From contig OZ219809.1 of NCBI GenBank assembly GCA_964291375.2, positions 1,178,001-1,242,000 on the forward strand: a stretch of 64,000 nt of DNA, given 5' to 3'. Made by a program: the position numbers and the translations under genes. Below are positions 26,365 through 34,633 of the stretch, piece after piece. Each line of letters begins with the position of its first letter. Within the stretch, counting starts at the first letter, position 1. This DNA is from 3107 sp001483205 (GTDB taxonomy: Bacteria; Pseudomonadota; Alphaproteobacteria; Rhodobacterales; Rhodobacteraceae). The notes under the pieces are model-generated. The model made no database searches, had not been told where the DNA came from, and saw only the letters and a program-made list of their open reading frames with translations.

Positions 26365-27561
26365 ATGGACCTTACGGATTGGTTGGATGAACACGCAGAA
26401 GGGTGGTTCTGGTTTGTGAAACGTCTTTCCGGCAACGACACGTTGGCCAACGGTTCGCATCAGGCCGGATTCTATATTCCCAAGCTGGTCTTCTTTCGCC
26501 TGTTCCCTTCGCTGAAGCAGCATAGCCATGACAACGCCGACACATGGTTTGACCTGACGATTGACAGCCATCCCGACGTGCGAAAAGCCCGGGGAGTCTG
26601 GTATAATGACAAACTGCGCGGCAGGACGCGGGATGAATGCCGTGTCACCAATCTGGGCGGCGCTCAATCAGCGCTTCTTGATCCCGACAGCACTGGCGCA
26701 CTGACGATCTTTGCCTTCCGGCAACCCGATGGCAGCGACGCCGACACCTGCAATGTATGGGTCTGCCGGGACGAGCTCGAAGAGGACTTTGTTGAGCGCA
26801 GAATCGGGCCGGTTGAGCCGGGGCGCTGGATCACATGGCCCCCTGACGGCGGCTTGCTCGCACTCCTGCAAACCCCTGTCCGCACCGATTGCCGGTTGGC
26901 GCGGCATGAATTGCCCCCGGAGTGGCTGGTCAGATTTCCGAGCGGCGAAGAGATTACCCGCAAGGTGATTGAGCTGCGCCCGGACAGCCAAATGACGGTG
27001 GACAAGCGCCTGTTGCGCCGCCGCGACTGCGAGTTTGAGCTTTTTCAGTCACTGGAAGAGGCCGTAGAGCTTCCCAATGTTCAGGCAGGCTTCACAACCA
27101 TCGCTGACTTCCTCAAAACCGCCCAAACCGTCCTGCAACGCCGCAAAGCCCGCTCCGGCAGGTCGCTGGAATTGCACATACGCGAAATCCTGACAGAGGA
27201 GAATTTTCAGGAAAATCAGGATTTTACCTATCAGCCAAAGGCCGGGAACAAACCTGACTTCCTGTTCCCTAATGAGGCCGCCTATACAGATCCGTCGTTC
27301 CCTCGGGAACGAGTCCGGATGCTGGCGGTAAAAACCACAATCAAGGATCGCTGGCGGCAGGTGACGGAGGAATGCGACGACCTGCCGGTGCGTCACCTTC
27401 TGACCTTGCAGGAAGGGGTGTCGGAAGCACAGTTCAGGCTGATTATGAATGCCGGGATTCGCCTTGTCGTGCCAAAGGCGCAGATCGCGAAATACGCCAA
27501 AAGCATTCGCCCGCATGTGCTGAGCGTCGAGGCATTCATGGCGGACGTTCGGACTGCGTGA
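26365..27561 (+). CDS. EcoRII-like type II restriction endonuclease
   Basis: A 398-residue type IIE-like enzyme. The C-terminal EcoRII-C nuclease domain holds PD...LAVKTTIKDRWRQV (residues about 297-340) and HLLTLQEGVSEAQFRLIMNAGIRLVVPK, closely following EcoRII. The N-terminal 200 or so residues (GFYIPKLVFFRLFPSL and onwards) fit the EcoRII-N effector DNA-binding domain that autoinhibits cleavage until a second site binds. The inferred target is CCWGG, protected by the upstream methyltransferase. It starts 11 bp after vsr and its stop is 5 bp from tRNA-Thr. Confidence 0.92.
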   Translation: MDLTDWLDEHAEGWFWFVKRLSGNDTLANGSHQAGFYIPKLVFFRLFPSLKQHSHDNADTWFDLTIDSHPDVRKARGVWYNDKLRGRTRDECRVTNLGGAQSALLDPDSTGALTIFAFRQPDGSDADTCNVWVCRDELEEDFVERRIGPVEPGRWITWPPDGGLLALLQTPVRTDCRLARHELPPEWLVRFPSGEEITRKVIELRPDSQMTVDKRLLRRRDCEFELFQSLEEAVELPNVQAGFTTIADFLKTAQTVLQRRKARSGRSLELHIREILTEENFQENQDFTYQPKAGNKPDFLFPNEAAYTDPSFPRERVRMLAVKTTIKDRWRQVTEECDDLPVRHLLTLQEGVSEAQFRLIMNAGIRLVVPKAQIAKYAKSIRPHVLSVEAFMADVRTA

Positions 27562-27566
27562 TATTC

Positions 27567-27641
27567 TGGTGCCGCAGGGGAGGATTGAACTCCCGACCTC
27601 ACCCTTACCAAGGGTGCGCTCTGCCACTGAGCTACTGCGGC
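27567..27641 (-). tRNA. tRNA-Thr (GGT)
   Basis: The minus strand gives GCCGCAG/CTGCGGC acceptor arms, a D arm with AGCTCAGTGGCAGAGC, anticodon loop TTGGTAA closed by CACCC/GGGTG, hence anticodon GGT (threonine), a T arm GGGAGTTCAATCCTCCC, and an encoded CCA at 27567-27569. The restriction cassette ends immediately beside the 3' end, a common insertion point for islands. Confidence 0.97.
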
Positions 27642-27751
27642 GGACCGCGGGGAGCGCGCCGCTCTGCCGCGTGGCGGGTGATTAGCCCTGATCCGCAGGT
27701 GACGCAAGCGCAATCTGGACCCTTCGCGCGCCCTGGGTTACTAGAGCCCCC

Positions 27752-27919
27752 ATGAGCAACAAACCCGCAGACGAACACCCGGCAAAACCGGCCCCCGACA
27801 ACCGGCGCGACCGCCTGAAAGCGGCCCTGAAGGCAAACATGGCCCGGCGCAAGGCCCAGGCACAAGAGCGGGCGCGGCAACAGCCCCCCGCCAAAACCAC
27901 GCAGGAACGGGACAGGTAG
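27752..27919 (+). CDS. Small charged protein upstream of murA
   Basis: A 55-residue protein, MSNKPADEHPAKPAPDNRRD then RLKAALKANMARRKAQAQER, rich in Lys, Arg and Ala, predicted as a basic helix with a disordered proline-rich start. A similar short open frame precedes murA in other Rhodobacterales. The TAG stop abuts the murA ATG, so it probably shares its transcript. Function unknown. Confidence 0.7.
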   Translation: MSNKPADEHPAKPAPDNRRDRLKAALKANMARRKAQAQERARQQPPAKTTQERDR

Positions 27920-29185
27920 ATGGATTCGATCATCGTCACGGGCGGCGCGGCCCTGTCCGGCCAAATCCCGATCTCGGGGGCCAAGAATGCGTGTCTGGCG
28001 CTGATGCCGGCGACACTGCTCTCTGATGAGCCGCTGACGCTCACCAATGCCCCGCGCCTGTCGGACATCGCCACCATGACGCTGCTGCTGCAATCGCTGG
28101 GGGCAGAGGTGTCTTCGCTTCAGGACGGCAAGGTTCTGATCCTGTCCGGCCACGACCTGCACAACCATGTCGCCGATTATGACATCGTGCGCAAGATGCG
28201 CGCCTCGAACCTGGTTCTGGGGCCGATGGTTGCGCGCTACGGACATGCGGTGGTGTCCCTGCCCGGCGGCTGCGCCATCGGCGCGCGCCCGATGGACCTG
28301 CATATTCACGGGCTGGAGGCATTGGGGGCCGAGATTGACCTGAAAGACGGGTATCTGCACGCAAAGGCCCCCCGTGGGCTGAAAGGGGCGGTGATTGAAC
28401 TCGCCTTTGCCTCGGTGGGTGCGACGGAAAACATCCTGATGGCGGCGACCCTCGCCAAAGGCACGACGGTGGTGAAAAACGCCGCGCGCGAACCCGAAAT
28501 CGTCGATCTTGCCACCTGCCTGCGGTCAATGGGGGCGCAGATCGAGGGCGACGGCACCGGGACGATCACCATAGAGGGCGTGGAGCGGCTGCACGGCACC
28601 ACCCATCAGATCATCGCCGACCGGATCGAGCTTGGCACCTATATGCTGGCCCCGGCAATCGCCGGGGGAACCGTCGAGCTGATCGGCGGGCGGCGCGACC
28701 TGCTGGACGCCTTTTGTCGGAAAGTAGAGGAAGCCGGGGTTGAAATCGCTGAAACCGACCGGGGCCTGCAAGTGACACGCCGCGACGCCCCGGTGCGGGC
28801 CGTGGACGTGACAACGGCACCATTCCCCGGCTTTCCCACCGACCTTCAGGCGCAATTCATGGCCCTGATGACGACCGCAAAGGGCACAAGCACCCTGCAC
28901 GAAACCATCTTTGAAAACCGCTTCATGCACGCGCCGGAACTCGTGCGCATGGGGGCGCGGATCGAGGTGCAGGGCGGTATGGCCACAGTCACCGGGGTTG
29001 AACGGCTGAAAGGCGCACCGGTGATGGCGACCGACCTGCGGGCCTCGGTTTCGCTGATTCTGGCAGGGCTGGCCGCCGAGGGGGAAACCGTCGTCAGCCG
29101 GGTCTATCATCTGGACCGGGGTTATGAGCATGTGGTCGCCAAGCTGCGCGGGGGCGGGGCGCATATCGAACGGGTGAAGGACTGA
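27920..29185 (+). CDS. murA: UDP-N-acetylglucosamine 1-carboxyvinyltransferase
   Basis: Commits UDP-GlcNAc to peptidoglycan synthesis by adding enolpyruvate from PEP. The 421-residue protein shows K22 in ISGAKNACLALMPA, the catalytic loop Cys C118 in SLPGGCAIGARPMDLH (the fosfomycin target, here the sensitive Cys form), and GFPTDLQAQFMALM with the conserved Asp near the C-terminal third. It begins directly after the small charged protein and is followed 2 bp later by the DUF2948 gene. Confidence 0.97.
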   Translation: MDSIIVTGGAALSGQIPISGAKNACLALMPATLLSDEPLTLTNAPRLSDIATMTLLLQSLGAEVSSLQDGKVLILSGHDLHNHVADYDIVRKMRASNLVLGPMVARYGHAVVSLPGGCAIGARPMDLHIHGLEALGAEIDLKDGYLHAKAPRGLKGAVIELAFASVGATENILMAATLAKGTTVVKNAAREPEIVDLATCLRSMGAQIEGDGTGTITIEGVERLHGTTHQIIADRIELGTYMLAPAIAGGTVELIGGRRDLLDAFCRKVEEAGVEIAETDRGLQVTRRDAPVRAVDVTTAPFPGFPTDLQAQFMALMTTAKGTSTLHETIFENRFMHAPELVRMGARIEVQGGMATVTGVERLKGAPVMATDLRASVSLILAGLAAEGETVVSRVYHLDRGYEHVVAKLRGGGAHIERVKD

Positions 29186-29187
29186 AC

Positions 29188-29682
29188 ATGGCGGACGCGA
29201 CTTTCGAGGATGGCGGCGAGGCCCCGCTGCGGCTGAGGGCGGAGGACGCCGATGATCTGACGGTCATCTCGACGCTGGTGCAGGATGCGGTTTTTGCGGC
29301 CTCTGAAATGGCGTGGCAGAGTAAGGCCCGGCGGTTTGCGGTTCTGCTCAACCGGTTCCGTTGGGAGGATCGCGCCGCCGCCGAGAAGCGAGGCCGCCCG
29401 TATGAGCGGGTGCAGTCGGTGCTGTTGATTGAAGAGGCGTTGCGGGTGGCGTCGCAGGGCGCACCGAGGGGCGGGGCCGATACGGTAAGCGGGGCCGATA
29501 CGGTGCTGTCGCTGTTGTCGATGCGCTTTGAGCCGGGGGAGGACGGCACCGGGCGCGTGGTGCTGACACTGGCCGGGGACGGGGCGATTGCCGTTGATGT
29601 GGAATGCCTGAACGTGACGCTGAACGATGTGACCCGGCCTTATGTCGCGCCGTCCGGCTCTGTGCCTGAACATGGCACCTGA
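29188..29682 (+). CDS. DUF2948 family protein
   Basis: A 164-residue protein with LRLRAEDADDLTVISTLVQDAVFAASEMAWQSKARRFAVLLNRFRWED, the signature of DUF2948, found only in Alphaproteobacteria and usually between murA and hisD, as here. A direct repeat of GGGGCCGATACGGT (29474, 29492) adds a short duplicated GADTVSGADTV in the middle. Function is unknown. Confidence 0.88.
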   Translation: MADATFEDGGEAPLRLRAEDADDLTVISTLVQDAVFAASEMAWQSKARRFAVLLNRFRWEDRAAAEKRGRPYERVQSVLLIEEALRVASQGAPRGGADTVSGADTVLSLLSMRFEPGEDGTGRVVLTLAGDGAIAVDVECLNVTLNDVTRPYVAPSGSVPEHGT

Positions 29683-29748
29683 TGGGCCGGGCGCGCGGTG
29701 TGTCCGCGCATCCGGTTGCCCGAAAGCGCCTGTTGACTGCCGCCATGT

Positions 29749-29900
29749 ATAGCCAAACGACTGCATTTTGGCCTTGCGCCACGGCCCTGATCCCGCCCGG
29801 TCGCAGACCGGGCCGCGCCGTCCCGCCCCCCACCGGGGCGGCGCGTTCGCGCCCCCCCTTGCGGGCCGGACGCGACCCTTGCCTCTTTCCCGAAAGGTCT
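29749..29900 (+). repeat. Family D repeat
   Basis: It begins ATAGCCAAACGACTGCATTT, then a GC-rich body with CCCGGTCGCAGACCGGGC and ACCGGGGCGGCGCG hairpins, and ends near TGCCTCTTTCCCG. It closely parallels 55974-56120. It occupies part of the 379 bp between DUF2948 and hisD. Confidence 0.85.
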
Positions 29901-29947
29901 GACGGGTCACCAGAAAAAGCATCTGCTGCCTGCACTTTTGCTACTGT

Positions 29948-30017
29948 GAGGCCTCTGCGTATTGGCTCAGCCGGGCGGGGCAGGATGGCCGCTGATACGC
30001 CATTATGCACAGGTCTT
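29948..30017. repeat. Short MITE-like element upstream of hisD
   Basis: The left end GAGGCCTCTGCGTATTGG and right end CCATTATGCACAGGTCTT are imperfect inverted copies about 70 bp apart. It ends 45 bp before the hisD start, so it may sit in the hisD leader or promoter. Confidence 0.78.
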
Positions 30018-30061
30018 CTTCACCCTGCCACGCCACATCCCCCGGCCAGAGGAGCCACCCC

Positions 30062-31364
30062 ATGCCGTTGTTTCTGAATACGTCTGACCCCGGTTTCGGG
30101 GCCGCTTTTGCCGCCTTTCTGACCACCCGGCGCGAAGACACCCCCGAGGTGGATGACACCGTGGCGGCAATCATCGCCGATGTGCGCGCGCGCGGGGATG
30201 CCGCCGTTATTGAGCTGACCGAGAGGTTTGACCGGCTGTCGCTGACCCCGGACCGGCTCGCCTTTTCCGCCGCCGAGATCACCGCCGAATGCGCCAAAGT
30301 CAGCGCGACGGACCGCGCGGCACTGGAACTGGCCGCAGAGCGCATCCTGCGCTTATCACGCGCACCAGATGCCCCGCAACCAGAGCTGGACCGATGCGGC
30401 GGGCGCGACGCTCGGCTGGCGCTGGGGGCCGGTGGCGGCGGCGGGGCTGTATGTGCCGGGGGGAATTGCGTCCTACCCGTCCTCGGTGCTGATGAACGCA
30501 ATCCCGGCCCGGATCGCCGGAGTGGAGCGGCTGGTGATCTGTGTGCCGACCCCGGACGGGCAGGTGAACCCGCTGGTGCTGCTGGCGGCAAAACTGGCGG
30601 GCGTCAGCGAAATCTATCGCATTGGCGGCGCGCAGGCGATTGCGGCGATGGCCTATGGCACCCGGACGATTGCGCCGGTGGACAAGATCACCGGGCCGGG
30701 CAATGCGTTTGTCGCGGCGGCCAAGCGGCGGGTGTTCGGCACGGTCGGTATTGATATGATTGCCGGGCCGTCCGAGATCGTGGTGATCGCGGACCGGGAC
30801 AATGACCCGGACTGGATTGCCGCCGATCTGCTGGCCCAGGCAGAGCATGACGAAAGCGCGCAGGCGATCCTGATCACCGATGACGGAGAGTTCGGGCACA
30901 GGGTGGCGGCGGCGGTGGACGCGCGGCTGGAGCGGCTGGAGCGGCGGCGGATTGCCGGGGCCAGTTGGCGCGATTTCGGCGCGGTGATCACCGTGCGCGA
31001 CCTTGCAGAGGCCGCCGCGCTTTCGGACCGCATCGCGCCGGAGCATCTGGAGCTGTGCGTGGCGGATGTCGAGGCAATGGTCGGGCGCATCAGACATGCG
31101 GGCGCGATTTTCATCGGCCGGTGGACGCCCGAGGCCATCGGCGATTATGTCGGCGGCCCCAACCATGTGCTGCCGACGGCGCGCTCGGCGCGGTTTTCTT
31201 CCGGCCTGTCGGTGATGGATTTTCTCAAGCGGACGACGGTTGCGCGCCTGACGCCGGAGGCAATGGCGGCGGTTGGCCCGGCGGCGGAAACTTTGGCCCA
31301 AAGTGAGGGCCTGGGGGCGCATGGCCTGTCGGTGCGGTTGCGGCTTGATGCGCTGAAGGGGTGA
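30062..31364 (+). CDS. hisD: Histidinol dehydrogenase, frameshifted
   Basis: Catalyses the last two steps of histidine synthesis, histidinol to histidine. The N-terminal part starts MPLFLNTSDPGFGAAFAAFL at 30062. After the break the frame carries MPRNQSWTDAAGATLGWRWGPV, GLYVPGGIASYPSSVLMNAIPA, KITGPGNAFVAAAKR and the catalytic IAPEHLEL. The break is at TT (30353-30354): removing one T yields RILRYHAHQMPRNQSW and a single 433-residue protein. The TGA stop lies inside a family F repeat border (GTGAGGCCCGTCC). Histidine synthesis needs this gene, so a base-calling error is likely. Confidence 0.93.
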
Positions 31365-31375
31365 GGCCCGTCCCT

Positions 31376-31398
31376 GAAATGGTCCGGCGGGCCGTTTC
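31376..31398. terminator. Family F hairpin after hisD (possible terminator)
   Basis: Arms GAAATGGTCC / GGGCCGTTTC pair with two G-T/G-U positions around a GGC loop, a compensated variant of the hairpin at 7104. No T-run follows. Confidence 0.45.
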
Positions 31399-31410
31399 AG
31401 GGCTAAACTT

Positions 31411-31426
31411 AGATCAATTTTGATCT
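31411..31426. promoter_or_regulatory. AT-rich palindrome between hisD and the RsmB-type gene
   Basis: AGATCAATTTTGATCT has perfect 7-bp arms and a 2-bp centre, followed by AT-rich sequence. It could be a bidirectional terminator for the convergent genes or a protein site. Confidence 0.35.
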
Positions 31427-31484
31427 CCAATATTATGTTATACAAAAGACTTTCTGATTTACCACCGCCCGACAGAACCGCCCT

Positions 31485-32660
31485 TCACCCGTCGCCGTTC
31501 CGCTTCAGAACCGCAAGATAGAAACCATCGCCCCCGTCCAAGGGCGTCAGGGATTGCCGGAACGCCACCCGCCAACCGGGGTTTCGCCTCAGAAACGCCG
31601 TCACCTGAGCACCATTCTCTGCCTCCAGCATCGAGCATGTCGCATAAGCCAGCGCGCCGCCGTCAGAGACCAGCCCTTTCGCCTGTTCGAGAATCTCCGC
31701 CTGCATCCCGACAAGCCGGGTCAGCATCGCGCGGGTCAGGGACCATTTCCCCGCCGGTGCCCTGCGCCACGCGCCGCTGCCCGAACACGGCACATCGCAC
31801 AACACCAGATCGTAAGGGGCGAAAGCGGCCATCTCTCCGGCCTCAACGATCCTGACACTTACCCCCGCCCGCGCCGCGCGCGCAGGCAGATCGGCCAGCC
31901 TCTGCCGGTTGACATCACCGGCGAAAAAAGCGGCATCACACCGGGCGGCGAGCGCCAGGGTCTTACCGCCACCGCCCGCGCACATGTCAAGCACCCGATC
32001 CCCCCCGGCGACCGGCAACCGGTCCGCCAGCCACTGAGACCCGGCATCCTGCATCTCGATCCACCCGTTGCGCCGGGCGTCCGCCCCGGCAACCTTCCGC
32101 TCGTTATGCGTGATCCGCAGGGCGGTCGGTGACAGCGGGCCAGGCTCGGCCCCGATGCCCTCGGCGGCCAGACTGTGCAGGGCCGTTTCCACCGACGCCT
32201 TGCGCAGATTGACACGGACAAAGACCGGGGCACGGTGCCGGAGCGCCTCCATCACCGGCGGGAACAGATCGCCCAGACTGTCCCGGAGTTGGGGCAAGAG
32301 CCAGTCCGGGCAATCCCACTGCTCGGCCTCGGAAAGCGCCCCCGGATCATGGCCGCGCTCTTGCGGGGTCAGAGGCGCAGGCGCAAACCGTTCGCCGCTG
32401 AATATGGTGTCCGGATCCTCTCCGCCCGCCCGGAAATGCCCGATGATCAGGCCACGCCCGGTCCGCCCGCCCCCAAGGGCCGCATAACTGTGCAGGTTGC
32501 GCAAGGCAGCAAACACCAGGTCGCGGATTGCCGCGCGGTCTCCGGAACCGGCAAACCTGCTGCCCCGTGCCCAAGTGGTGAGGGCTTTCTCCACCGGTTC
32601 CCCGGCGAGATAACGGTCAAGGATTTCGATTGCGGCAGAGGCCCGCGCCGCCGGGGTCAT
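31485..32660 (-). CDS. RsmB-family rRNA (cytosine-5) methyltransferase
   Basis: A 391-residue SAM-dependent RNA m5C methyltransferase. The N-terminal helical region (MTPAARASAAIEILDRYLAG) resembles the NusB-like extension. The catalytic part has VLDMCAGGGGKTLALAA (SAM), VLCDVPCSGSGAWRRAP (catalytic PC motif) and YATCSMLEAENG (second Cys, in the TCS motif). RsmB modifies 16S rRNA C967 in E. coli; an equivalent target is inferred. The start at 32660 is the canonical N terminus; the longer frame reads into repeat. Confidence 0.88.
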   Translation of the reverse strand: MTPAARASAAIEILDRYLAGEPVEKALTTWARGSRFAGSGDRAAIRDLVFAALRNLHSYAALGGGRTGRGLIIGHFRAGGEDPDTIFSGERFAPAPLTPQERGHDPGALSEAEQWDCPDWLLPQLRDSLGDLFPPVMEALRHRAPVFVRVNLRKASVETALHSLAAEGIGAEPGPLSPTALRITHNERKVAGADARRNGWIEMQDAGSQWLADRLPVAGGDRVLDMCAGGGGKTLALAARCDAAFFAGDVNRQRLADLPARAARAGVSVRIVEAGEMAAFAPYDLVLCDVPCSGSGAWRRAPAGKWSLTRAMLTRLVGMQAEILEQAKGLVSDGGALAYATCSMLEAENGAQVTAFLRRNPGWRVAFRQSLTPLDGGDGFYLAVLKRNGDG

Positions 32661-32738
32661 GCCGCCGATCCCGATATGCCGGTGATGCGCATTCCGCGAA
32701 AAGTTCCCCTCGGCCCCGTGCTTGCAATCATAGCTTAT

Positions 32739-32786
32739 AAAGGCCTCTGCATATTGGCGCATCACCAGCCAACCCGCGCCCCCCCC
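32739..32786. repeat. Half A element abutting the guaB stop
   Basis: AAGGCCTCTGCATATTGGCG followed by CATCACCAGCCAACCCGC is the left arm of the A/B family. It ends exactly where the guaB stop codon begins. Confidence 0.75.
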
Positions 32787-34244
32787 CTACACAAACGGAT
32801 AATTCGGGCTTTCCCGCGTGATCTGCACGTCATGCACATGGCTTTCCCGCAACCCCGCGCCGGTGATCCGCACGAAAGACGCATTCGTCCGCATCGCCTC
32901 AATCGTCGCGTTTCCGGTATACCCCATCGCCGCGCGCAACCCGCCGATCAGTTGGTGGATGACCGGCCCCGCCGGACCCTTATAGGGCACCTGCCCCTCT
33001 ATCCCCTCGGGCACCAGCTTGTCACTCGCGGCGTCCTTCTGAAAATACCGGTCGGCAGAGCCCCGCGCCATCGCCCCCAGACTGCCCATGCCGCGATAGG
33101 ACTTAAAGCTGCGCCCCTGATACAGGAACACCTCGCCGGGGCTTTCGTCGGTGCCCGCAATCATCGACCCCACCATCGCGCAGGACGCCCCCGCCGCGAT
33201 TGCCTTTGCAAAGTCGCCGGAAAACTTGATGCCGCCATCAGCGATGACCGGCACGCCGGAGGCCCGCGCCGCCCCGGCGCAATCCATAATCGCGGTCAGT
33301 TGCGGCACACCGACGCCCGCAACCATGCGCGTGGTGCAGATAGAGCCGGGGCCGATCCCGACCTTTACCGCATCCGCGCCAGCATCAATCAGCGCGCGGG
33401 CCGCCGCCGCTGTCGCCACGTTCCCGGCGACAATCTGTGCCTCGTTCGACAGTTTCTTGGCCCGCGCAACCGCCTTGGCCACCGCCTCGGAATGGCCATG
33501 CGCGGTGTCGATGACCACCATGTCGGCCCCGGCATCAATCAGCGCCCGCGTCCGCGCAAACCCGGCATCCCCGACCGTAGAGGCCGCCGCAACCCGCAGA
33601 CGGCCCAGATCATCCTTGCAGGCCGTCGGGTTCAGCACCGCCTGTTCCGTGTCCCGGAGTGTCAGCAGGCCGGTCAGCTTTCCCTTGCCGTCGGTCACCA
33701 GCAGTTTCTCGATCCGGCGCGCCTTCATCAGGCTGATCGCCTCTTCCCGGTTGGCCGGTTCATGCAGGATCGCCAGATTTTCGCCGGTCATCATCGCCTC
33801 GACCGGCGTATCATCGGCGCGGGCAAAGCGCATGTCCCGGTTGGTGACAATGCCCAGCACATGCCCCCTGCTATCGACAACCGGAAAACCCGACACCCGA
33901 TAGCGTTCCTGCAATGCTTTCGCATCGGCAAGGGTCTGACCGGGGCAAAGCGTGATCGGGTTATAGACAATGCCGGATTCAAAACGCTTGACCCGGCGGA
34001 CCTGCCGCGCCTGTTCCTCGATGTCCAGATTGCGGTGAATCACCCCCATGCCGCCCGCCTGGGCCATGGTGATCGCCATCCGCGCCTCGGTCACCGTATC
34101 CATGGCCGAACTCAGAAGCGGGATGTTGAGGCGGATCGAGCGGGTGACATGGGTGACCGTATCCGCGCCCGAGGGCAGAACCGCACTGGCGGCCGGGGCC
34201 AGAAGCACATCATCAAAGGTCAGCGCTTCGCGAATTTCCATCAT
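32787..34244 (-). CDS. guaB: Inosine-5'-monophosphate dehydrogenase
   Basis: NAD-dependent oxidation of IMP to XMP, the step before GuaA. The 485-residue protein starts MMEIREALTFDDVLLAPA, with GGGGGGCC upstream. A tandem CBS domain pair lies at about residues 95-205 (PVVDSRGHVLGIVTNRDMR, KLLVTDGKGKLTGLLTLRD). The catalytic loop is KVGIGPGSICTTRMVAGVGVPQ with the nucleophilic Cys, then ADGGIKFSGD and GSMIAGTDESPGE. Start at 34244 or 34241 cannot be separated. Confidence 0.97.
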   Translation of the reverse strand: MMEIREALTFDDVLLAPAASAVLPSGADTVTHVTRSIRLNIPLLSSAMDTVTEARMAITMAQAGGMGVIHRNLDIEEQARQVRRVKRFESGIVYNPITLCPGQTLADAKALQERYRVSGFPVVDSRGHVLGIVTNRDMRFARADDTPVEAMMTGENLAILHEPANREEAISLMKARRIEKLLVTDGKGKLTGLLTLRDTEQAVLNPTACKDDLGRLRVAAASTVGDAGFARTRALIDAGADMVVIDTAHGHSEAVAKAVARAKKLSNEAQIVAGNVATAAAARALIDAGADAVKVGIGPGSICTTRMVAGVGVPQLTAIMDCAGAARASGVPVIADGGIKFSGDFAKAIAAGASCAMVGSMIAGTDESPGEVFLYQGRSFKSYRGMGSLGAMARGSADRYFQKDAASDKLVPEGIEGQVPYKGPAGPVIHQLIGGLRAAMGYTGNATIEAMRTNASFVRITGAGLRESHVHDVQITRESPNYPFV

Positions 34245-34351
34245 GCGGCCCCCCGGACAGTTTGCTTGGCGCGTCCCTATCGCATGTATCCGGGGCGCGC
34301 GAAAGGCCGATCTGGTCCGGGGCGGGGCGGAGTGCCCGCCAATCTTGCCAT

Positions 34352-34563
34352 GGCCTTTGCATAATGGCGCATCAGCGGCCAACCCGTCCCGCCCGGCGGC
34401 ACGCCGGGCAGCGCCTGCCTGCCCCCCGGCAGGCGCTTATAAACGCTTCAACCTGTTGGAACGTATAGGCTTTATGGCAAGGGCATCGCCAATGTGGAGT
34501 GCCGGGAAAAGCGCCCGCCCAGGCAGGCGGCTGCCCGACTTGGCCATTATGCAGTGGTCTTTT
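34352..34563. repeat. Long MITE-like B element, copy B2
   Basis: It runs from GGCCTTTGCATAATGGCGCA to CCATTATGCAGTGGTCTTTT, diverged terminal inverted repeats, with the full B core: CGCCCGGCGGCACGCCGGGC hairpin, CTGCCTGCCCCCCGGCAGGC, CATCGCCAATG and GCGCCCGCCCAGGCAGGCGG. It lies between the divergent guaB and glk genes. Confidence 0.88.
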
Positions 34564-34633
34564 GCCGCTTGTCGGCGGCAAAGCCGCGCGGGTATAGAGG
34601 CCCGTGTGAAACCAACGCCCCCGGTGCCTGCGC

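Noticed and set aside
32175..34364. A 729-codon open frame antisense to the RsmB-type gene and guaB.
   Set aside because: It is the mirror of two clearly conserved genes; long antisense frames are common at this GC content, and its translation resembles no family.
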